NCBI GenBank assembly: GCA_023417975.1
Contig: JAEZDX010000293.1
Location: 1-17,021 of the forward strand
DNA length: 17,021 bases
Direction: 5' to 3'
Origin: Bacillota bacterium
GTDB taxonomy: Bacteria; Bacillota; Clostridia; Clostridiales; Clostridiaceae
The position numbers and the translations under genes were made by a program. How positions within the stretch are numbered: the first letter of the stretch is position 1; every line of letters starts with the position of its first letter. Positions 1 through 8,540 of this stretch are shown here, in pieces. The notes beneath the pieces are model-generated. The model did not search any database and was not told the origin of the DNA. It saw only the letters and a list, made by a program, of their open reading frames with translations.

Positions 1-313
1 GGCTCCACGGCCACGATCGTGCCCCTGTTAATATCTCGGATTTATCCATGTTCTTTACAAAACCCACGTACCATTCATTCTTTTTTGCAGCTAAAGCTAC
101 TTTTTCCTCTTCCTTTAATTTCAATCCGCCAATATCCAATAGTATTTCCAAGGACTTCATTCTGCTTACACCTTTTAATCTTTCATTTTGCTCCTCAGTA
201 AAATTAATACCCAATTCATTTGCAAGCCTCTTCCATGCAAGGTAGTGATATTTTGCGGTATCCACTATAACTCCATCAAGATCAAAAATTGCTCCTTTAA
301 TTCCTTTTATCAC
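1..313 (-). CDS. pgmB: Beta-phosphoglucomutase, N-terminal part (cut by window edge)
   Basis: Cytosolic HAD-superfamily enzyme that interconverts beta-glucose-1-phosphate and glucose-6-phosphate; about 104 of the usual ~220 residues are present. The HAD motif I DLDGVIVDT is near residues 11-19, with D11 the expected phosphorylated nucleophile and D13 the acid/base. The cap follows with the family-typical AKYHYLAWKRLANELGI, and GVSRM matches the substrate-recognition loop of beta-PGM. I chose the GTG at 313-311 because AGAGGA at 328-323 lies 9 bases upstream and it gives the usual MIKGIKGAIFDLDG start. An in-frame ATG at 331 has no ribosome site. The gene starts 22 bases after the stop of the preceding GH65 gene, so the two are surely cotranscribed, and GH65 phosphorylases make its substrate. 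The last eight codons (GARSWPWS, bases 1-24) are GC-rich and unlike the family, which suggests a junction. Confidence 0.93.
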   Translation of the reverse strand, partial: MIKGIKGAIFDLDGVIVDTAKYHYLAWKRLANELGINFTEEQNERLKGVSRMKSLEILLDIGGLKLKEEEKVALAAKKNEWYVGFVKNMDKSEILTGARSWPWS

Positions 314-335
314 ATTTATCAATCCTCTCATCAAA

Positions 336-2612
336 TTATGTGTAGGAAAGCTTCAAGTGCTTTCCGTGCTCACAGCTAACTGTTTTACCATCTATTGTAA
401 AATCACCGCAATTCTTATTATTATTGTCACATGTTATATCAATAATGTCCTTAGTAATTTCAATATAATACTTGTCTTTTTTATAAGTAATGCTAAACTT
501 CAAGCTATCCCAATGCTTAGGCAGCTTTGGTTTTATACTAATATGTCCTTCAGATATACTTACACCGCCAAAACCTAAAACTACAGACATCCATGCTCCT
601 CCATTTGAAGCAGGATGAGTTCCTCCTATATATAACGTACCTACATATTGTTTGGATTCACCTGTTATATCTATGGTTGCGGTTTTCATGAAATATTTAT
701 ATGCCCAGTCAATTTTACCTAGGTCCGCAGCTAGAAGAGCATATACACAAGCACTTAAGCTTGACCCATGTTCTGTGAAAGGTTCGTAGTATTCCCAATT
801 GGCTTTCTTTATATCTTCAGTAAATTCTTCTTTGAATAGATTAAGAGCTAAAACTACATCAGCTTGCTTTATTACCTTAGTAGTTGTAGCAAGTCCATTG
901 CCTCCTCCCCAATATTCATTTGGGTTCAATATACGTTCTTTTAATTTTTCTACACTTATATTTTCAAGTGTGCTGTACCTGTCAAATTGTTCAATTATAT
1001 TCGTTTCATTTTGAGGCTTTGGTATATATAGTTTTTCATTGAAATACTTAAGATTATCTAAATCCCTTTCAAAACGGATTTTTTCTTCAAGTTTATTGTA
1101 TGCAGAGTAGTTATTTTCCTTCAAAAAGGCTATTACTTTCAGTGCTGCTTCTAAAGCATGCTTAACCATTATGTTTGTATATGCATTATTATTAACACGT
1201 TCGTGATACTCATCAGGCCCGGTAACATCCAATATTTCATACCTATCCTTATCCATATTGAAATATGCATATGAATAGAAAAATCTAGCACATTCAATAA
1301 CTACTTCAGCTCCGCCTTCTATGAGCAAGCTTTCATCGCCGGTTATAGAATAATATTTCCATATGGCATATGCAATATCTGCACTTATGTGTACTTGTTT
1401 ATCTCTAAAATATGTTCTCATTGGCCTTCCGGTAAATACATCTGTAACATTAAAATTTGTACAGGCATCATCACCGTTTTCTTGACTTTCCCAAGCATAA
1501 AATGCTCCCCTATAACCATATTGTTTTGCTTTTCTTCGCGCGCCTTCCAAAGTATGAAATCTATACATCAGCAAGTTCCTTGCTATATCAGGACAAACAA
1601 ATGTAAAAAAAGGCAGCATGAAAATTTCAGTATCCCAAAATATGGCGCCTTTATACACTTGTCCCGACAAACCTCTAGCAGGAATGGATACTCTGTCATT
1701 ATGTTCCGGTGCAATTATTAAAAGATGATAGATGCTGTATCTTAATGCCAGTTGAGCATAATCATCGCCTTGAATTATAACATCAGCAGCCATCCATCTC
1801 TTTTTCCACAATTCCATATTTATACTGAGTATTTCATCATAACCTAATAATGCTGCCCTAGAGTTGGATTCTACTGCTGCAGCAGAGCAATCGGAAATTT
1901 CATCTTTGCCTGTAAAAACAGAGATGTATTTTTTTATAAAATAGGTTTGTCCTCTTTCAACTTTATAATTTATCTGTCGTATTATACTATCTGACTTAGT
2001 TATTATCGTCTCGTTCCCGGAGGATTTCTCTGCAAATTCGGCTACTGTAACGCTGCAGCCATCTTCATTTGTAACTGAAGCAAGAACGAGATTTTCCTTT
2101 TGTATATATGTGCTCATCTCCTTTAAATGGGGACCATTTATATCCCACACTTCCCCGTCAATACCAGTTTCAAGCACTATAGTACATGCTTCCGAAGCTT
2201 TAAACTCGTATTTCATACACATAAGATGTACATTGTGAAGGCTTAAGAAGCGTTCTGACTTTACTTCGATACTTATTCCTTCAGAGGTAATGAATTGAGT
2301 AACTCTTCTGTGAACTGCATTTTTTATATCAAGACTTTGCTCATGTGAACCCATCTTGCTATCCAAAACTGAAACAGGTTCTCCGTTACAGTAAAGTTTC
2401 GTATATAAGCCGTTAGGTGCATTTACGGGCTCTCTCCATTTATCTTCCACCTTATCGTAAATTCCCGAAAGATTACATGCTACAAGCTGTTCTTTAGAAA
2501 ACTCCTCTAGAGTTCCTCTATAACCCATATACCCGTTACCTATAATATACTTATTCCCGTTTAACTCTATTTTATCTTTATCATATTCTATTTCCTTCAA
2601 TAACCATTCCAA
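336..2612 (-). CDS. GH65 family glycoside phosphorylase (kojibiose/glucosyl-sugar phosphorylase-like)
   Basis: Cytosolic inverting phosphorylase of glycoside hydrolase family 65, 758 residues with the start chosen here, normal for the family. It would split an alpha-glucoside with phosphate to give beta-glucose-1-phosphate. Visible are the N-terminal beta-sandwich opening NKYIIGNGYMGYRGTLEE, FWDTE near 325-329, the general-acid Glu in TGPDEYHERVNNNAYTN (Glu about 468), KQAD near 582 and the phosphate-side HGSSLS near 615. A longer reading from ATG at 2639 is possible, but AAGGAGG at 2627-2621 lies inside it and sits 8 bases before TTG at 2612, so I take TTG as the start. The substrate region YAWESQENGDDACTNFNVTD differs from that of its neighbour and from maltose phosphorylases. 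Kojibiose, glucosyl-rhamnose or another acceptor is possible; I cannot decide. It follows the other GH65 gene and precedes pgmB. Confidence 0.93.
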   Translation of the reverse strand: MEWLLKEIEYDKDKIELNGNKYIIGNGYMGYRGTLEEFSKEQLVACNLSGIYDKVEDKWREPVNAPNGLYTKLYCNGEPVSVLDSKMGSHEQSLDIKNAVHRRVTQFITSEGISIEVKSERFLSLHNVHLMCMKYEFKASEACTIVLETGIDGEVWDINGPHLKEMSTYIQKENLVLASVTNEDGCSVTVAEFAEKSSGNETIITKSDSIIRQINYKVERGQTYFIKKYISVFTGKDEISDCSAAAVESNSRAALLGYDEILSINMELWKKRWMAADVIIQGDDYAQLALRYSIYHLLIIAPEHNDRVSIPARGLSGQVYKGAIFWDTEIFMLPFFTFVCPDIARNLLMYRFHTLEGARRKAKQYGYRGAFYAWESQENGDDACTNFNVTDVFTGRPMRTYFRDKQVHISADIAYAIWKYYSITGDESLLIEGGAEVVIECARFFYSYAYFNMDKDRYEILDVTGPDEYHERVNNNAYTNIMVKHALEAALKVIAFLKENNYSAYNKLEEKIRFERDLDNLKYFNEKLYIPKPQNETNIIEQFDRYSTLENISVEKLKERILNPNEYWGGGNGLATTTKVIKQADVVLALNLFKEEFTEDIKKANWEYYEPFTEHGSSLSACVYALLAADLGKIDWAYKYFMKTATIDITGESKQYVGTLYIGGTHPASNGGAWMSVVLGFGGVSISEGHISIKPKLPKHWDSLKFSITYKKDKYYIEITKDIIDITCDNNNKNCGDFTIDGKTVSCEHGKHLKLSYT

Positions 2613-2620
2613 AATTTTCG

Positions 2621-2627
2621 CCTCCTT
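2621..2627 (-). promoter_or_regulatory. Ribosome binding site that sets the GH65 start at TTG 2612
   Basis: AAGGAGG reads on the minus strand, with an 8-base spacer to TTG at 2612-2610. The upstream ATG at 2639 has only AT-rich sequence before it. The site therefore argues for the shorter protein beginning MEWLLKEIEYDKDKIE. Confidence 0.75.
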
Positions 2628-2650
2628 TTGTAGCTTCATATATGTAAATT

Positions 2651-2685
2651 CTTAAAAAAGTGACTTACGCCACTTTTTTTAAGTC
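2651..2685 (-). terminator. Hairpin between the two GH65 genes, likely (partial) terminator
   Basis: The arms AAAAAAGTG (2654-2662) and CACTTTTTT (2671-2679) are perfectly complementary around an 8-base loop, and pairing can extend through CTT/AAG with one bulged base. The stem is flanked by T runs on both strands, so it could stop transcription either way. It lies directly after the stop of the 2688-4997 gene and ends 24 bases before the next ribosome site. It may lower expression of the second phosphorylase and pgmB relative to the first gene. I see no separate promoter for the downstream pair, so read-through is likely. Confidence 0.65.
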
Positions 2686-2687
2686 CT

Positions 2688-4997
2688 TTATGCTTTATCG
2701 CTTGAAGATATGTTAATATACACTCCTTCTTTAGATATATTGTAGTTATTATCAAATACATTCACTAAGGTATCGGGCCCTTCTATTACCTTTAAGGTCA
2801 CAAACTCTTTAGTTACATTAATTGCTATTATAGATCCGCTATAAAGAATTCTGAAGGAATAACAATCCCATTTCTCAGGTATTGTAGGATTAATCTTTAT
2901 GGCACCGCCGTCTGATCTCATACCTCCAAAACCATAAACAATATTTACCCAAGCGGCAGCTATGGAAGTAGTATGAAGCCCCTCATTACTGTTTCTGTTG
3001 TAGTTATCCAAGTCCATTCTTGTTGCAAAATTAAAAAAGTTAAAAGCTTCCTCATGCTTTCCCAATTCCGCTGCGAATATTGAATGAATTGACGGAGAAA
3101 GTGACGATTCATGAATACATCTAGGTTCATAGAATTCATAATTTATTTTTTTACTCTGAAGAGAAAAATCTCCGCTGTATAAAAACATAAACATAAGTAC
3201 ATCCGGTTGTTTTATCATATCGTTTCTATATATTCTGTCATAAGACCAATGATTGTAAAGAGGAAAATCGTCTACAGATATTTTATTAATGTCTATATGC
3301 GGCAAATTAAAATATCCATCGTGCTGTTCATATATTCCTGTTGATTGTTCATAAGGTATTCTCATTTTTCCTGCCATATTTGTCCATAGGATTGCTTCCT
3401 TAGTTGAAAAATTCAGTTTAGTGCAAAGCTTCTTAAAACCTTCCGGTGTCTCCGTTTCCATTCTATTAATCACACTAACCGTATACTCAAAAGTCTTTTT
3501 AGCCATAAAGTTCGTATAACAATTGTTGTTCACCATCATTTGAAACTCATCCGGACCCATAACGCCGTAATATCCGAATTCACCGCTTCTGCTGCTCCAA
3601 TCACCTCTAGCAGCAAGGAATCTGCAGATTTCTATTAGCATTTCACAACCTTTTTCATAAAGAAATTCAAAATCATTTGTAATTTTGACATAATGAAATA
3701 TTCCATATGCTACAGCAGTACTAGGTTGAAATTGCAAACTGGCATGCTGCCATAAGGTACAGGCTTCATTACCGTTAAGTGTTGCTATGGGATAACATGC
3801 ACCTATACAGTCTAATTGTTTTGCTCTCTCTAATGCCATAGGCAGAGTATTATATCTATACTCCAGTAAATTTCGGGCTGCCTTAGGATTGTTGAAAATG
3901 TAAAAAGGCAGACAATATGTTTCCGTATCCCAAAAGGTATGACCGTTATAAGCTTCACCTGTAAGACCTTTAGCTCCAATATTTAATGAAGGATCTTCTC
4001 CATGATATGTCTGATGCATTTGAAATATGCAGTATCTTATTCCTTGTTGGTTATCCGGATCACCCGAAATAGTAATATCAAAGTTAGACCAAACCTTGTC
4101 CCAATATTTAATATGCTTTTCTCTTTCCGTTTCATAGTTTAATTCAGAGAGTTCACCGCACAACTTTAAGCCTTTATTCCATACTTCAAATTCTGTTGAT
4201 TCTTTTTTCTTATCCACATGATTAAAAACCATTTTATACACTTTACTACTAATACCACTTTTGAGCTCTATATTGAGCTCGCTTCCAATAAACTTTTCAC
4301 TGTATGTTTCATTGCAGTTAATTGCATCATCATAAAGAAGCTTGAAGGCTGAAAATATCTTTTGTTTAGTTAAAGCTGTTCCGCCCAAAATAGAATAAAT
4401 GCCGTCCTTTTGCGATTTATCAAAGCAGTTCCAATAGTTTTTTCCGGTAGCTTTATGAATAGTATTAAAGTCAAGACCTAAAATTAGCTTAACTTGCCCA
4501 TCGAAATTTATAGGTTTAATTTCAATACTTTGAAAACCATATTTAGGACTTGCCATACTCGTAAATCTTTCAAATGTTACTTCAAGGGTTTTTCCTAAAG
4601 TAGTTGTCCAAATGAGTTTTCTTGTTAAAATACCCGTCTTAAGATCCAAGCATCTCTCAAAGCTATGGATTTTTGATTTTGCCATATCAAGAAGTTCATC
4701 ATCTACAGAAATTCTGGTATATAACCAGTCAACAGAGTTAATCATAAAATGTGTTTGCTTAACAATGCCCTTATAATGAAGAGCTGCTGCATCATCACCC
4801 AGCTCATAGACTCCGTTAAAATATGAACCAAGGAAGCGGTCGCCGCTATAACCTTCCTCGAAATAACCTCTGACTCCCATATATTCATTTCCTAAAGAAA
4901 ATATAGACTCCGACACATTACTCTTTGCAGGTTCAAAACCCTCTTCTATTACCTTCCACGGATCTACCTTCAAATACTTGTCTGCATATTTTTGCAT
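2688..4997 (-). CDS. GH65 family disaccharide phosphorylase (maltose/nigerose phosphorylase-like)
   Basis: Cytosolic GH65 inverting phosphorylase, 769 residues. It opens with VDPWKVIEEGFEP and SIFSLGNEYMGVRGYFEE, typical of the maltose phosphorylase branch. FWDTE is at 355-359, the general-acid Glu is about 484 in MGPDEFQMMVNNNCYTN, IKQPDV is near 595 and the phosphate-site HESSLSP near 629. The acceptor region WQHASLQFQPSTAVAYG is intact. It would split a disaccharide such as maltose, nigerose or trehalose into beta-glucose-1-phosphate plus a free sugar; which one cannot be read safely from sequence. The ATG at 4997 has AAAGGGG about 8 bases upstream. It is the first gene of the GH65-GH65-pgmB group and is divergent from the response regulator. 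Its low similarity to the other GH65 protein suggests a different substrate, not a recent duplication. Confidence 0.94.
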   Translation of the reverse strand: MQKYADKYLKVDPWKVIEEGFEPAKSNVSESIFSLGNEYMGVRGYFEEGYSGDRFLGSYFNGVYELGDDAAALHYKGIVKQTHFMINSVDWLYTRISVDDELLDMAKSKIHSFERCLDLKTGILTRKLIWTTTLGKTLEVTFERFTSMASPKYGFQSIEIKPINFDGQVKLILGLDFNTIHKATGKNYWNCFDKSQKDGIYSILGGTALTKQKIFSAFKLLYDDAINCNETYSEKFIGSELNIELKSGISSKVYKMVFNHVDKKKESTEFEVWNKGLKLCGELSELNYETEREKHIKYWDKVWSNFDITISGDPDNQQGIRYCIFQMHQTYHGEDPSLNIGAKGLTGEAYNGHTFWDTETYCLPFYIFNNPKAARNLLEYRYNTLPMALERAKQLDCIGACYPIATLNGNEACTLWQHASLQFQPSTAVAYGIFHYVKITNDFEFLYEKGCEMLIEICRFLAARGDWSSRSGEFGYYGVMGPDEFQMMVNNNCYTNFMAKKTFEYTVSVINRMETETPEGFKKLCTKLNFSTKEAILWTNMAGKMRIPYEQSTGIYEQHDGYFNLPHIDINKISVDDFPLYNHWSYDRIYRNDMIKQPDVLMFMFLYSGDFSLQSKKINYEFYEPRCIHESSLSPSIHSIFAAELGKHEEAFNFFNFATRMDLDNYNRNSNEGLHTTSIAAAWVNIVYGFGGMRSDGGAIKINPTIPEKWDCYSFRILYSGSIIAINVTKEFVTLKVIEGPDTLVNVFDNNYNISKEGVYINISSSDKA

Positions 4998-5062
4998 ATT
5001 TGCACCCCTTTTAGTGTTATTAAAATGTTAAACAGTAAGTCCAAAACGAATTAAACATTAAT

Positions 5063-5075
5063 TTACAGGCTGTAA
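5063..5075. promoter_or_regulatory. 13-base palindrome TTACAGGCTGTAA, possible operator
   Basis: The arms TTACAG and CTGTAA are perfect around a single G. The site lies about 66-78 bases upstream of the GH65 start codon, within the expected promoter zone. A palindrome of this size can arise by chance in AT-rich DNA, and I see no second copy in the window. Confidence 0.3.
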
Positions 5076-5167
5076 TTCTAAACCATAAACACGATTTAAT
5101 TTAGCCCTATATTTTCATGATTAAATTATAAATATTGTTAATATGAGAGTATAGTATGTAATCCTAC

Positions 5168-5181
5168 TAAATGGTTTATAA
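5168..5181 (+). promoter_or_regulatory. Candidate operator, TAAATGGTTTATAA motif copy
   Basis: TAAATGGTTTATAA closely matches TAAATGGTTTACAA at 10091-10104 and TTTAATGGTTTACA on the minus strand at 13016-13029. Here it lies about 70 bases upstream of the start expected from the TATAAT at 5233. That is a usual place for an AraC-type activator site, so the regulator may control its own gene. Confidence 0.4.
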
Positions 5182-5232
5182 AAATGCTTGATTTTTTTTA
5201 TTTAATGAAAACTTGATTAAAGTTTGCTAGAA

Positions 5233-5238
5233 TATAAT
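5233..5238 (+). promoter_or_regulatory. Likely -10 box of the response regulator gene
   Basis: A perfect TATAAT sits 52 bases before the ATG at 5290. Only a poor -35 (ACTTGA, 16-base spacing) is present, which would fit activator-dependent transcription. The gene has the ribosome site AAAGGCGGTG before its ATG. Confidence 0.4.
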
Positions 5239-5289
5239 TACAGAACTTATTTATGACTTTCATACATGACTTGAAAGGCGGTGTATTAA

Positions 5290-6552
5290 ATGTATTCAAT
5301 GCTTGTTGTAGACGATGAATACCTTGTTCGTATCGGAATTAAAGAAACCATTGAATGGATGGAACACTCCATAGAGATAATCGGTGATGCCGATAATGGC
5401 AAAACAGGGCTTGAGCTTGCATTAAAAAACAGACCGGATATCATAATTACCGATGTGCGAATGCCTGATTTAGATGGACTTGAATTTTTAAAGGCAATAA
5501 AATCGTCAAAGCTGGATTCAATAGTAATTATACTGAGTGGATATGAAGAGTTTGAATATGTCCGAACCGCACTTCACAGCGGTGCATTTGCATATCTTTT
5601 GAAACCTATTGACAATAATGAACTGCTTGATACAGTTTTGGACGGTATTAGGGAGATTGAAAAAAACCGCAGTACCCTAAACCACTATTCTAGATTGGAA
5701 CAAGAATTATCAAGTGTTAAGGAACACTTTGTAAACGATCTTATTTCCGGTAAAATTACGGATATAAATAAAATTAAGGAAAAACTCGGTCTTTATAATA
5801 TAAATATTTCAAGTGATAATAATTATGCAATTTGCTTAACTGTAAATTCCTCAGAACAGCTTATAAAAACCCTTAGTAAAGAAAAACTAAAAGCTATAAA
5901 TATTAACATGACAAAAATACTATGTGAATTCACAAATAATAGCAATTTTAATGCAGTTTTTACCGAAATATCGGAACTTCAATGGATGATTATTTTAAGC
6001 TCCGGCTCAGAAAATAATTCTGTTAAGCTTATAAAAACATATATAAAGAATATGGTAGATGTATTTTCACAAGAGACAAGGCTAACTTGTACCGCTGCCA
6101 TTAGTAATGTATGCAATGAATTGGAAAAACTATTTGATGCTTGTACAATTGCCCAAAAATCAGTGAGCTTGAACATGTTTACGGATATGAATAGGATAAT
6201 GGATTGTGACGCCATTGAAAATAATATGTATTCACGCAAGATTAATGAAGCCATAAAGTATATTTCCAATAATTACAACAAGGATATCTCTGTAGAATCT
6301 GTGGCTAACTCTCTGTATATAAGTGCCTCATATCTTATGCACTTATTTAAGGACAATCTTGGCAAGACCTTTAACGAATGTTTAACTGAAATAAGAATTA
6401 ATGCTGCCAAAGAATTACTGAAAAATCCAAAGTATAAAGTATATGAAGTTTGTGATAAGGTTGGCTATAATGACATAAAATATTTTAGTCAGATATTTAA
6501 AAGATCCACAGGTAAAACACCTAGTGAATATTCTAAAATAGTTAATGAATAA
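5290..6552 (+). CDS. YesN-type response regulator with AraC-family DNA-binding domain
   Basis: Cytosolic two-component response regulator, 420 residues. The receiver domain covers about 1-122, with acid pocket D8/D9, phospho-acceptor D55 in IIITDVRMPD, switch S83 in ILSGYEEFEY and conserved K105 in LLKPID. A variable middle segment (about 130-310) follows, as usual in the YesN group. The C-terminal double helix-turn-helix of the AraC family spans about 318-417 and ends KYFSQIFKRSTGKTPSEYSKIV. Such regulators are phosphorylated by YesM-like kinases and activate sugar-uptake and glycosidase genes. The only complete kinase in the window is at 11195-12934, about 4.6 kb away, and is the likely partner. 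The gene lies between the phosphorylase operon (divergent) and the importer operon (convergent), so control of both is likely. All key residues are intact. Confidence 0.95.
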   Translation: MYSMLVVDDEYLVRIGIKETIEWMEHSIEIIGDADNGKTGLELALKNRPDIIITDVRMPDLDGLEFLKAIKSSKLDSIVIILSGYEEFEYVRTALHSGAFAYLLKPIDNNELLDTVLDGIREIEKNRSTLNHYSRLEQELSSVKEHFVNDLISGKITDINKIKEKLGLYNINISSDNNYAICLTVNSSEQLIKTLSKEKLKAININMTKILCEFTNNSNFNAVFTEISELQWMIILSSGSENNSVKLIKTYIKNMVDVFSQETRLTCTAAISNVCNELEKLFDACTIAQKSVSLNMFTDMNRIMDCDAIENNMYSRKINEAIKYISNNYNKDISVESVANSLYISASYLMHLFKDNLGKTFNECLTEIRINAAKELLKNPKYKVYEVCDKVGYNDIKYFSQIFKRSTGKTPSEYSKIVNE

Positions 6553-6572
6553 ATTTTTAGCTATTTAATTTT

Positions 6573-6654
6573 GGACTCTTGCAGACTGCAGAGTACTTAT
6601 TTTATATGTAAGGAATGTGTCTTAGTGCATTGACTGCATTATTCCACATTCCTT
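6573..6654 (+). terminator. Terminator region after the response regulator
   Basis: A 10-base perfect stem is formed by AAGGAATGTG (6610-6619) and CACATTCCTT (6645-6654), followed by TTTT overlapping the right arm. The 25-base loop holds the smaller pair TGCA/TGCA. A weaker hairpin (ACTCT/AGAGT near 6573-6590) lies before it. This is the convergent gap between the plus-strand regulator and the minus-strand permease. The plus-strand reading is the better terminator, because the minus-strand reading lacks a T run. Confidence 0.65.
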
Positions 6655-6695
6655 TTATGAAAGTAATTATACTTATTTTTTTCACAGAAAAACTT

Positions 6696-7574
6696 TTACT
6701 CCTTTATACCTCCAAGGGTGGCTCCTCCGGTAATCTGTTTTTGAAATAATATGAATAGTATAATAGGAGGAATTATGGCAAAGGTTATGCACATCATTAA
6801 CTGATCAGGTGTCATCTTACCGCCTTCACGTGCTACATACAATTTTACCATAACAGTAAATTTACTATCTTTCTTAAGTACTAAGTATGGAAGAAGAAAA
6901 TCCGACCATGCTGCATTCACTGCATACATAGCTATTACCATGTTCATAGACTTACTTAAAGGTGCAACTATTCGAAAAAATATTTGCAAGTCCGAACATC
7001 CATCTAGTCTAGCTGCTTCAATAAGTGAAATAGGTATGGATTTAAAAAATGTAACATATAGTACTACATAAAAAGCGTTTGCACCTGCAGCAAACCATAG
7101 CGGGGTGAATTGATTGTTCAGTTTTAGTGCCACAATGTTTTTAAAAAGTGGAACAAGACTCGTTGTGGCAGGAATCATTAAGCTTATCATTATCAAACCG
7201 TAAACAATTTTACTTCCTCTAGGTTTAAGCATTACAATTACATAAGCTAACATGCCGTTAAAGATTACGGCGCATAAAACACTTCCAGCTACTGTAATAA
7301 GCGAATTTTTGTAATAGGTCATAAACTTTAGTTTGTTCCATGCTTCTGCTATTCTCTCAGGGTGAAATTTTTCCGGCCAAAAGGTAGGCGGCTGTCTGAA
7401 AAATTCTTCTTGTGATTTAAAACTAGATAGCATAATCCATAATGGTGGAATTACCGATATTAAAACAATTAAGAAGCATAACAGAATCATAAGTCCATAA
7501 ACGAACTTTATTCGATTTTTCTTAAGGTCAAATACAGTTATTGCTCCAGAATTTTTTTCGCTTAACTTTGACAT
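6696..7574 (-). CDS. Carbohydrate ABC transporter permease, MalG/AraQ/YtcP type
   Basis: Inner-membrane permease subunit of a CUT1-type oligosaccharide importer, 292 residues. There are about six hydrophobic segments, the first at roughly 25-47. The EAA loop that docks the ATPase is EAARLDGCSDLQIFFRIVAPL, starting near 186. The C-terminus QKQITGGATLGGIKE is typical of the MalG-like half. The ATG at 7574 has TAGGAGG a few bases upstream, and the TAG of that site is the stop codon of the preceding permease gene, so translation of the two is probably coupled. It is the last gene of the binding protein-permease-permease group. No ATPase gene is present; CUT1 systems of Firmicutes commonly borrow a shared MsmK-like ATPase. 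Confidence 0.94.
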   Translation of the reverse strand: MSKLSEKNSGAITVFDLKKNRIKFVYGLMILLCFLIVLISVIPPLWIMLSSFKSQEEFFRQPPTFWPEKFHPERIAEAWNKLKFMTYYKNSLITVAGSVLCAVIFNGMLAYVIVMLKPRGSKIVYGLIMISLMIPATTSLVPLFKNIVALKLNNQFTPLWFAAGANAFYVVLYVTFFKSIPISLIEAARLDGCSDLQIFFRIVAPLSKSMNMVIAMYAVNAAWSDFLLPYLVLKKDSKFTVMVKLYVAREGGKMTPDQLMMCITFAIIPPIILFILFQKQITGGATLGGIKE

Positions 7575-7587
7575 TTCCGTTTACCTC

Positions 7588-8502
7588 CTAATCATCTGCA
7601 TTTCTATTAATAAAATTATAGAAACAAGTTAAAACGATGAGAATACCTGCTATTATAACACCTAATGCTGTAGCTTGTGCAATCTTCATATCCGTAAAGG
7701 CATATCTGTAATTTAACTGCATAAGTGATATAGATGCATTGTTAGGTCCTCCCCCGGTCATAACCATAGGTTCATATAGCACTTGAAATACTGATATAAT
7801 CTGAAGTATCAATAAAGTTCTGCATGTACTGAAAAGCCCGGGTATAGTAATGTATATGGTCCTGTACCATACCCCTGCACCATCAATGGCAGCCGCTTCG
7901 TAATGCTCTTGATTAATTCCCTGTAATCTTGCCAAGTATATTAATGCTGTAGAGCCTGCTCCCTTCCATGTCATGGTAATAACAATAAGTGGGATAGTCC
8001 ACGAAGGATTCTCCAGCCACTTTTGCGCACTTATACCGAATAGACTAAGAAAGGCATTTAATATACCACTATTTCCTGGAGTCATAATCAATGACCACAT
8101 CATCACAGTAGCAACACCTGGTACTACATTTGGAAAGTACATTCCAACTCTGAATAAAGACTTAAAAAAAACAACTTCATTCAATAAAATTGCCATAATT
8201 ATCGGTACTAAAAAACCTATCAATAGAGACCAGAATATATATTTAAAAGTATTGCCTAAAGCTTTAAGAAAAATAGGATCCTTAAAAACACTTACGTAAT
8301 TTTTTAGACCTACAAATTCTTTTGCCGTAAAGCCTGTTGTACTATAAAAGGATAACCTTACACTTTTCAACAGGGGTTCCCATACGAAAAAGGCAAACAA
8401 TATTAGTGTCGGCAGCATAATCATCCATGCAGATATATCTTGACGCCATCTGTTATTTCCGACTTTTCTTTTAATTGATGTAATAATTGCTGCATTTCTC
8501 AT
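7588..8502 (-). CDS. Carbohydrate ABC transporter permease, MalF/UgpA/LplB type
   Basis: Inner-membrane permease subunit pairing with the next gene, 304 residues, with six hydrophobic segments. The EAA loop is YEAAAIDGAGVWYRTIYITIPG, starting near residue 201. The segment LYEPMVMTGGGPNNASISLMQLNYRYAF is typical of MalF-like sugar permeases. The ATG at 8502 has GGAAGGAG upstream with a rather long 11-base spacer. The gene follows the binding-protein gene after a 112-base gap that contains a hairpin, and its stop lies 13 bases before the next start codon. The protein looks intact, so the importer core is complete even though the binding-protein gene is interrupted. Confidence 0.94.
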   Translation of the reverse strand: MRNAAIITSIKRKVGNNRWRQDISAWMIMLPTLILFAFFVWEPLLKSVRLSFYSTTGFTAKEFVGLKNYVSVFKDPIFLKALGNTFKYIFWSLLIGFLVPIIMAILLNEVVFFKSLFRVGMYFPNVVPGVATVMMWSLIMTPGNSGILNAFLSLFGISAQKWLENPSWTIPLIVITMTWKGAGSTALIYLARLQGINQEHYEAAAIDGAGVWYRTIYITIPGLFSTCRTLLILQIISVFQVLYEPMVMTGGGPNNASISLMQLNYRYAFTDMKIAQATALGVIIAGILIVLTCFYNFINRNADD

Positions 8503-8540
8503 AGTATGACCAACTCCTTCCTTAGATCGATTAAAGCTAA

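Larger units (their letters stand above)
4998..5289. promoter_or_regulatory. Divergent control region between phosphorylase operon and response regulator
   Basis: This 292-base AT-rich stretch has no credible gene. It must hold the promoter of the minus-strand phosphorylase operon and that of the plus-strand regulator. Two copies of the recurring TGGTTTA motif are seen (5079-5089 on minus, 5168-5181 on plus), plus a perfect 13-base palindrome at 5063-5075 and a TATAAT at 5233-5238. I could not find a convincing -35/-10 pair for the minus-strand operon, as expected for an activator-dependent promoter. Confidence 0.6.

Noticed and set aside
5091..5130. AT-only inverted repeat ATTTAAT/ATTAAAT in the divergent control region
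   Set aside because: The arms contain only A and T with a 19-base gap, which is expected by chance in such AT-rich DNA.
6670..6690. TTTTTC-ACA-GAAAAA hairpin just after the permease stop
   Set aside because: The stem is almost all A/T with a 3-base loop and no following T run on the minus strand, so it is too weak to call a terminator.
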